From: Chrysochromulina tobinii
Lineage: Eukaryota > Haptophyta > Prymnesiales > Chrysochromulinaceae
Assembly (NCBI GenBank): GCA_001275005.1
Contig: JWZX01003140.1
Location: forward strand, 1 to 22,877
Reading direction: 5' to 3'
Length of the DNA stretch: 22,877 nt
The notes under the pieces were generated by a model. The model made no database searches, was not told the origin of the DNA, and worked only from the letters and a program-made list of their open reading frames with translations. The stretch's first letter is position 1. The number at the start of each line of letters is the position of its first letter. Positions 17,544 to 22,877 of the stretch are shown here, piece after piece. The position numbers and the translations under genes are program-made.

Positions 17544-18600
17544 GAAGAGCCCGAGAGTAGGAGCCCTCGGACTCGCGGCGCTCACCGCTTGTCGAGTCGC
17601 GCGTGGAGGGAGTGTGGGCGTGTGAAATTGTCGCGTGATGTCTTAATACGTGAGAATCCAGCATGCAATGCATAGTGGTGGGGGGAAAGGGGGGAAGTGG
17701 GAATTTTTGTGGGAAGGTGGGGGAGCAAGCAGGGCTGCTGAGGAGTATGTGTGAAGCGATAGACGACGGTCAACTGGCTCTAGTTCCTGGCTGGCTTCTG
17801 TCGATGGTCTACATGTATGAGCATGCATCCTCATTCTTGGCCTCGCCCTCTTCTTTCCAATATTTGCAGCCCACCTGCAAGACAACAAGGATGTTAGCAT
17901 ACTGGTCAATCAAGATGTATAAGTTCCAATGTGGGTGGCCTCACCACAAGACTGGGCATTGCGGCGTGCGTACGCCTACGTGTGCACCGCATTTCAGCAC
18001 GACCTCAAGTTGGGAGGCCGTTGGGATGTCGTCGACTGCAAAGAGGGGAGAGTTGAACTCGTCTGATCACTCCGAACTTGGCCGCCAAGGTTTGCGAGGC
18101 GTGTAGCAGCACGCTCCAGATGTTGTCCAGACGCCCTCCTCCATGAAGCATGATGTCCATATTATTGACCTCATCGAAAGGCGGTGGCCAGTTTGCCGGT
18201 GGGATCCCAGTCGGGGGAGGGCCGGCGGCGGCATGCAGTCGGGGGAGGGCCGGCGGCGGCATGCACATTTCCTGGGGCCGGGTTGTGAGATAAGGCAGCA
18301 TCTATCGACAGCAACTCCATCTTGGCGTGATCTTGGCGTGGGCGCCCGCTCGTCGTCGGTACAGGGGATGGCACGATTAGCCGCACGGGTTACCGGCACG
18401 TGTCGTACAATCTGCCCTTCTTTGATTTCGATGTGTGCGCCTGCGCCCTGACCCCTGACACCGACTGGGCGCCCTTCTTCATGCCCACGTCGCTGCAGAC
18501 GGGGGCAACGAGTACCTGTTCGACTGCAGACGGGGGCAACGAGTACCTGTTCGACTGCGACCGCTTTGGCACCTTCAAGGTGCATGGCCGTGCCCGCGTA
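17544..18600 (-). pseudogene. Decayed minus-strand coding remnants
   Basis: No intact ORF is credible, but the minus strand shows coding-like fragments in shifting frames. They include HIEIKEGQIVRHVPVTRAAN (around 18380-18440), KMELLSIDAALSHNPAPGNV (around 18260-18325), PPPFDEVNNMDIMLHGGGRL (around 18135-18190) and SQLEVVLKCGAHVGVRT (around 17960-18020). Frame changes coincide with short tandem duplications: 28 nt at 18208-18263, 11 nt at 18319-18340 and 31 nt at 18495-18556. The family is not recognised. It could be the 3' part of the transposase locus upstream or a separate dead gene. Confidence 0.4.
17875..17944 (-). other. Intron-like segment in the decayed region
   Basis: On the minus strand a GTGAGGCC donor (from 17944), a TGCTAAC branch-like motif, a T-rich tract and TTGCAG (ending 17875) are ordered and spaced as in a 70-nt spliceosomal intron. 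The upstream frame ends ...TPQCPVL. Another strong 3' splice-site-like tract (CTCCCCTCTTTGCAG) lies near 18035-18050. This suggests an ordinary spliced gene once lay here. Confidence 0.35.
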
Positions 18601-19110
18601 AAAGAACCTTGCCTCCGCCTCCGAGAAATTGCGCCCGGCCTTGCTCAGCAATTCAAAGTAGTTGATCGCGCCGCCAAGTAGTAAGCCCAATGGAGCCACG
18701 TCAGCGCCACATCCCAGCGGCGGCGGTGGTCCACGCTCATACAGAGCGACGATCTTACCAAAAAACATTCTGCTGTAACGCACTCTGGTGACATGTCTGC
18801 GTTGAATGCTGCCTGCCATGCGTATGCCATGTATGCCATGCAGCCAACACCCCTTGTACATGTGGTAAGCTGGGGTACCCGCTGCTGAGTCTCCGAAGAG
18901 TCTAAAGTCCTTATCGAGGCCTTGACCCTGCCAAGACCCTGCCAAGCAAACGGGCCTCCACGGCAGACATCATGCATGTAGATCTCGACGAACATCTTGG
19001 AGCGTCGAAGTAGCGTGGCATCATGGCGTGAACCATTCACAGGTCCAAATCAATTGGTCCAAATAAGTTTGGGCAGTGCCTGCACGAGACATGCGAGAAC
19101 AGTGAAGGAT
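18600..19110 (-). pseudogene. Broken PIF/Harbinger-like (DDE_Tnp_4) transposase, catalytic part
   Basis: Minus-strand fragments keep the order of a Harbinger-type DDE domain: GPVNGSRHDATLLRRS (G-RHD motif), DFRLFGDSA (the usual G-D-S/P-A-Y site, with Tyr replaced), AFNADMSPECVTAE followed in another frame by FFGKIVALY (the N-x-MS-x-R-x-x-VE-x-FG region), then GGAINYFELL. The frame changes at least three times. One change is explained by an 11-nt tandem duplication at 18924-18945 and another by a 14-nt duplication at 19042-19064. It cannot encode an active enzyme as it stands. Family assignment rests on motif order, not a search. Confidence 0.55.
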
Positions 19111-19159
19111 TGGGTCGTACGTACTCAGTTGGGTCTTACGACTCAGGTTCGGGTGATCG

Positions 19160-19345
19160 GTGATGGTACACGTATGTTTGGGTTCCGCTTGGAGTGGTTG
19201 CCCGCATTCGTCGCAGTTCTGGACGTGCCCGACGAGGTCACGCTTGACGGCGATCACGTCTGCTCCGGCGAGGAGGCGGTGCTGCTGCTGCTCTACCGGC
19301 TCCGATGCACGGGCCCACGGGTCCTCTGCTGCTATCCATTGCCAA
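19160..19345 (+). pseudogene. Harbinger-like transposase N-terminal fragment on the opposite strand
   Basis: The plus strand reads FGFRLEWLPAFVAVLDVPDE, then CSGEEAVLLLLYRL. This is the pattern (FR...LP.L...LD.P......GEEALLLLLYRL) seen N-terminal to the DDE domain in algal and oomycete PIF/Harbinger transposases. A GTGAGC donor-like site follows at 19346, and no matching downstream exon is found before the TPR gene. The catalytic part lies on the other strand, so the two fragments point away from each other. Confidence 0.45.
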
Positions 19346-19600
19346 GTGAGCGTCCGCATCGTCGATTTTTGTTAATTTGTTTTTGCTTAATCGCATTGCC
19401 CATCACCCACCATGGGAGTTGGGCCTTGGGCGTTTCTGCGGTGCCGCAGTAAATTTAACATGTGACGAAACTTCCTTTGCGGACGCGTGAAGCCCCGCAC
19501 AAGTTTCGCCCCCACGCTCACAGCTGCTCGACGCCGTCCGTCGACCGAGGCTGCGGCTCGACGTTGTGCACGAGCTGCGCCTGATTTCCGGCCGAGACCC
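19346..19600. other. T-rich spacer before the TPR gene
   Basis: Includes a T-rich run (about 19365-19395) and then GC-rich sequence up to the ATG at 19601. An in-frame GTG at 19487 would add 38 Arg/Ala-rich residues; the ATG is preferred. It presumably holds the promoter and 5' UTR. Confidence 0.35.
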
Positions 19601-20868
19601 ATGTCATTCCTTCGGCCCGAGATTGCCGCCATCGATCCGAAAAACGCCACTCCAGAGCAGCTCGAGTTGCTTGCAAGCGACCCGATGCTGCGCAACCTCC
19701 AATTCCAGCTGCAGTGCGGCGTGCAGAACATCGAGCTCGAGTCCAACCAAGGCGCGCACAAGATCAGGAACATCAACGTGCCCGAGGGCGTGAACCCTCA
19801 GGAGTACTTGCAGCAGGTCATGGCCGAGGATAACCGGAACAAGCAACGCGAGGAGGCAGAGAAGAAGCGGCTCAAGGCGGCGGCGCGCGCCGAGAAACTC
19901 AAGACGAGTGACCCGTACCAGGTCATCGTGAGCGGCGCGGGCGTCGAGATGCTCAACGGTGTGTATGCGCGCGACGGCGAGGCGGTGCGCAACGGCGGTC
20001 GGGTCTTCAACGGTCCGAACGGCTTCGGTCTGTCGTACGAGTGCGTCTCGGGTGGCGCGGGCTGGATCATTGGCAAGGCGCCGCGCGCGTTCTACGCGAA
20101 CCAAACGGCGGACAAGGTGCCGCCAGAGGAGGACTGGATGATTCAGGAGCACGGCAAGGCGCCCTTGCCCACCTTCACCATCATCGAGCCCCTGATGGCA
20201 GTCGAGGCCAAGAAGGCAGAGGGCAACGCAGCGTTCAAGGAGGGGAAGCTGGAAGAAGCGATTGTCAAGTATGATGAGGCGCTGGCGCGATTGCCTCTGA
20301 GTGCGTCGAACGACCCCTGATGGACCCCCTGATCAGGTACGACGAGGCGCTCGCCCTGTGCCGTGAATGCGAGGGCGCCCATGGACTGGACGACGACGTG
20401 TATGGCAAGTTGTACGGGAATCGTGCCGAATGCCACCTGCAGCTCGGCCACTTTGAGCAGGTGAGGGCCTCGAATCGCCTCGAATCGCCTCTGACGGCCT
20501 ATGGTAGCCTCGGGTGGCCTCCAACAGCCTCCGATGACCTCTAGTAGCCTCTGATCGCCTCTGATCGCCTCTGATCGCCTCTGATAACCTCTAAATCGTT
20601 CTCTTTGAGCAGTGTCTCGCCGACGCGAGCCTCGCGATCGAGTACGATCCATGCTCCATCAAGGCTTTCGTGAGGAGGGCCAAGGCGGCGCAGGCGCTCG
20701 GCCAGCACGAGGTAGCCGAGCAGTGCCTGCGTGATGCGCTCGACATGACGCCAGGTAATAAGGAGGTACTCTCTCTGCAGGTGAGTGCCTCTGATTGCCT
20801 CTGATGGTCTCTACTTGCCTTTGATGGCATCTGAATGCCTCTGATTGCGACCGGTACTAACGAGGCCT

Positions 20869-20902
<34 letters not shown>

Positions 20903-22877
20903 TGTGCAGGACGAGTACCGCGTGGTTGGGCTCGCACGCAGCGGCAAGGACAGCGTGCTGATCGAGCTGCGTGAGTTGAGCTCACGATTGAGCTCGCTCC
21001 TGAAGCGAAAGGGCACGGCGGCGGAGGTGATTGCGATCTCCGCGAGTGTCATCCAAGTGCCCTCTGAACGTCTGACTGCCCTCTGACTGCCCTCTGACTG
21101 CTGCCGTCTGAGTGCTGCCGTCTGACTGCTGCCGTCTGACTGCTGTCTGAGTGAGTGTCGTCTGAGTGTCGTCTGAGTGTCGTCTGAGTGCCTTCTTGAG
21201 TGCCGTCTGACTGTCGTCTCCTTGCATCTGATTGCATCAGGTGATTGCCATCTTCAAGCAGATGCCGACGCTTCTCATGGCGCTGAAGCTTGTGCATGAT
21301 GTGGGGAATATTGGGGACCGAAGCTATGAGTCCGCGCCCAATTACGACGCCCAGGCGAGTTCTGATTGCCTCTGATTGCCTCTGATTGCCTCTGATTGCC
21401 TCTGCGCCCAATAACGACGCCCAGGCGAGTTCGGAATGCCTCTGAGTGCCTCTTATTGCCTCTGATTGCCTCTGAGTGCCTCTGACTGCCTCTGACTGCC
21501 TCTAAGTGCCCTCGGATGAGACGCGGCGCAGGTCTACTTTCGGCTGATGACGGATAATTACGCGCTGCTCGCACCCCTGATCCGACCGATGCCCAAACAA
21601 GCCGAGCTCCTACGAGAATGCCTCGAGACGATCGCCGCCTCGCTGCGTGATTGCATCTCCAATCAGCTTGCGTTTGACAAGTACGTCGGGCAGCTCGTGC
21701 CGTTGCTTCGCGCCAAGGCGACGTTGCCGTTTGAGCTGCTCAAGGCGGCGGTCAAGGTGCTCGGGACGATGGCCCATCGCGTCGCCGCACGCAAGATCAT
21801 GTACGATCCTGACTCGGCAGAGGGCGTGATGCACGTGCTTTCACATCCGGACTCGTCGCAGGCGCGTCCCGCGACGTACATCATCCAGGTGCGTGCCTCT
21901 GATGGCCTATGGGTGCCTGAGTGCCTCTGGGTGCCTCTGGGTGCCTCTGAGTGCCTCTGAGTGCCTCTGAGTGCCTCTGATTGCCACTGATCGCGCCCCG
22001 CGACGTACATAATCCAGGCGATCGATGACCTGAAGGACATGTCCACGCTCGCGACGCTGCTGAGCGTGCCTGGTGCATGCGACACGTTTTGGCGCGAGTC
22101 GCACTCGCGCCGCGAGGATATTCGGACGCCGGCGCGCTCGATTTTGGCGCGCGCGTTCGGCCACCCGATCTGCCGCAAACGGCTGCGCCTCGTCGAGCGC
22201 ACCAAACGCCTCGTCGGGCTGCTGGAGCAGATGACCGAGAACGAGAAGGAGCTCGAGACCTGGGACGTGGGCGACCCGAGTGCGAGCGAGCCCGAGCATC
22301 TGGTGGTGCGAGACCTGACGAACCTCGCGCCCGAGAGCAGCCGCGTGCTCACGGCGCTCGTGCTCGGGACGGCGCTCGAGACGATCTCGGACGCCGAGAT
22401 CGCCGAGGCGCTCCACCGGCTGGGCGTGTGGAAGCATCTCTCGTCGGCGCTCGTGGCGCGCCCTCCCCTCAGCTGCGCCGCACTAAAGCTGCTTCGCGCG
22501 ATGATGCAGCACTCGCGGCAAGCTCTCGAGCGAGCCGTCGAATACGGGCTGCCTGCGTGGCTGCTGCAGTGCCGCGAAACATCGGACGCTTCCGATGATC
22601 TGAACGCGAACGTCAAGACGACGCTCTACTCCCAGGACGCCCGAGACGACGCGTGCCAGGTGCTCGGCTTGGTCGCGAACCACGGGGCCTTCCATGCAGC
22701 CATCGACGCCTTCGATGAGGGTTCGGTGCTCCGTCGCATGAGCCAGGTGCTTCTGATGGCCTCTGATGGCCTCTGATGGCCTCTGATGGCCTCTGATGGC
22801 CTCTGATGGCCTCTGATGGCCTCTGATGGCCTCTGATGGCCTCTGATGGCCTCTGATTGCGGTGCTCCGTCGCATGA
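19601..22877 (+). CDS. TPR / armadillo-like co-chaperone-type protein, partial, at least 7 exons
   Basis: Exons: 19601-20268, 20337-20460, 20613-20780, 20910-21026 (or to 21056), 21241-21354, 21532-21888 and 22018-22746, continuing past the window. Frames join cleanly for at least 759 codons; intron 1 is phase 2, the others phase 0. The N-terminus has NATPEQLELLASDPMLRNL and a Lys/Glu-rich coiled coil. A compact domain at about 107-200 follows (GVEMLNGVYARDG... GGAGWIIGKAPRAFYANQ). Three TPR motifs begin at EAKKAEGNAAFKEGKLEEAI, continue KLYGNRAECHLQLGHFEQCL and end KAFVRRAKAAQALGQHEVAE. The rest is all-helical and armadillo-like. Architecture resembles UNC-45 or TTC12, which assist myosin or dynein assembly with Hsp90. 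That role is inference. Confidence 0.75.
20269..20336 (+). other. TPR-gene intron 1 (68 nt), start duplicates next exon
   Basis: Donor AA|GTATGATG and acceptor GATCAG|GTACGACG. The first 19 intron bases match the first 19 bases of exon 2 at 15 positions. Splicing gives EAIVKYDEALALCREC; retention gives a TGA a few codons later. One GCCTCTGA decamer lies inside. Confidence 0.75.
20461..20612 (+). other. TPR-gene intron 2 (152 nt), decamer array, 10-nt flanking repeat
   Basis: Exon 2 ends CTTTGAGCAG (20451-20460) and the intron ends with the identical CTTTGAGCAG (20603-20612). Between them are about 13 units of 10 nt beginning GCCTC or ACCTC, such as GCCTCGAATC and GCCTCTGATC. Confidence 0.85.
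20781..20909 (+). other. TPR-gene intron 3 (129 nt), decamers plus CT/GT microsatellite
   Basis: GTGAGTGCCTCTGAT donor, five or six diverged decamers, GGTACTAACG (TACTAAC branch consensus) at 20853-20862, then (CT)n(GT)n and GCAG. The exon before ends GGTACTCTCTCTGCAG, so the intron end looks like an expanded copy of it. Confidence 0.8.
21027..21240 (+). other. TPR-gene intron 4 (214 nt or 184 nt)
   Basis: GAG|GTGATTGCGATCT at the 5' end matches CAG|GTGATTGCCATCT at the acceptor and exon 5 start. An alternative in-phase donor is at 21057 (CAA|GTGCCC), directly before the repeat array, which would add ten residues. The array is made of CTGACTGC, GCCGTCTGA and GTGTCGTCTGA units. Confidence 0.7.
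21355..21531 (+). other. TPR-gene intron 5 (177 nt), GC donor, stacked copy
   Basis: Donor CAG|GCGAGT. The 29 nt spanning exon end and donor (21334-21362) recur with one mismatch at 21404-21432, 70 nt away, after four TCTGATTGCC units. A second decamer array follows, and the acceptor is GGCGCAG|GTCTAC. Confidence 0.75.
21889..22017 (+). other. TPR-gene intron 6 (129 nt), 21-nt flanking repeat
   Basis: The last 21 nt of exon 6 (21868-21888) and the last 21 nt of the intron (21997-22017) agree at 20 positions, both ending ATCCAG. About nine GTGCCTCTGA-like units fill the intron. Confidence 0.85.
22747..22877 (+). other. TPR-gene intron 7, incomplete at the window end
   Basis: Exon 7 ends ...CGCATGAGCCAG at 22746, then GTGCTTCTGATGG. 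Ten near-perfect CTCTGATGGC decamers run to about 22860. The final 18 bases of the window (22860-22877) repeat 22724-22741 exactly, the exon end without its last five bases. Confidence 0.8.

Noticed and set aside
18400-18681. Plus-strand ORF reading NEYLFDCDRFGTFKVHG
   Set aside because: Composition is protein-like but it is antisense to the transposase-like fragment, includes a 31-nt duplication and matches no family I can name.
21049-22875. Minus-strand ORFs reading EAIRGHQRPS-type repeats
   Set aside because: They are translations of the intronic decamer on the wrong strand, a common source of false repeat proteins.
20461-22877. CRISPR-like arrays in the decamer regions
   Set aside because: Units are ~10 nt with no unique spacers, lie between exons of a eukaryotic gene and are bounded by splice sites.

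Overview
The window reads as nuclear DNA of a GC-rich unicellular eukaryotic alga, most plausibly a haptophyte/pavlovophyte-like or other secondary-plastid lineage. This is inferred from three things. The gene set is eukaryotic (PIG-V, SWEET, pepsin-type protease, RING/UBA/UIM protein, TPR chaperone-like protein). There are short GT-AG introns. Two organelle-type bacterial enzymes (TadA deaminase, Mini-RNase III) and a DUF819 membrane protein are present. No taxon can be fixed from sequence alone. There is no operon logic; genes lie on both strands.

Layout: a GT29-like orphan ORF (78-677), a RING-H2/UBA/UIM ubiquitin-pathway protein (844-2109), a gene-poor stretch with a four-copy satellite (2508-2815) and a histone-H2A-like tail remnant, an ankyrin protein (3225-3992), a secreted A1 aspartic protease (4414-6039), a six-EF-hand calcium sensor (6513-7607), a two-exon SWEET sugar transporter (7721-8843), a minus-strand TadA (9209-9988), a large low-complexity gene with reading-frame breaks (10175-13503), then a minus-strand trio: PIG-V (13745-15442), Mini-RNase III (15603-16100) and DUF819 (16308-17543). 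From 17.6 to 19.5 kb is a decayed region with pieces of a PIF/Harbinger-like transposase in opposite orientations. The window closes inside a multi-exon TPR/armadillo-like gene (19601 to beyond the end).

The most interesting signal is how introns seem to be born here. In the TPR gene most introns are flanked by direct repeats that carry the splice sites, so that splicing (or exact deletion between the repeats) gives the same protein. Six of the seven are filled with arrays of a ~10-nt unit close to GTGCCTCTGA, and the seventh (intron 1) has one such unit. PIG-V holds a very young-looking version: a perfect 25-nt duplication bounding a 78-nt, stop-containing insert whose removal at AG|GT restores the protein. 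This looks like introner-like insertion or intron creation by tandem duplication of AGGT-containing exon sequence.

Short tandem duplications are a wider theme. In the low-complexity gene the unit lengths are multiples of three (3, 6, 12, 21, 27, 30). In the dead transposon region they are mostly not (11, 11, 14, 28, 31) and they break the frame. No tRNA, rRNA, CRISPR or phage feature was found.
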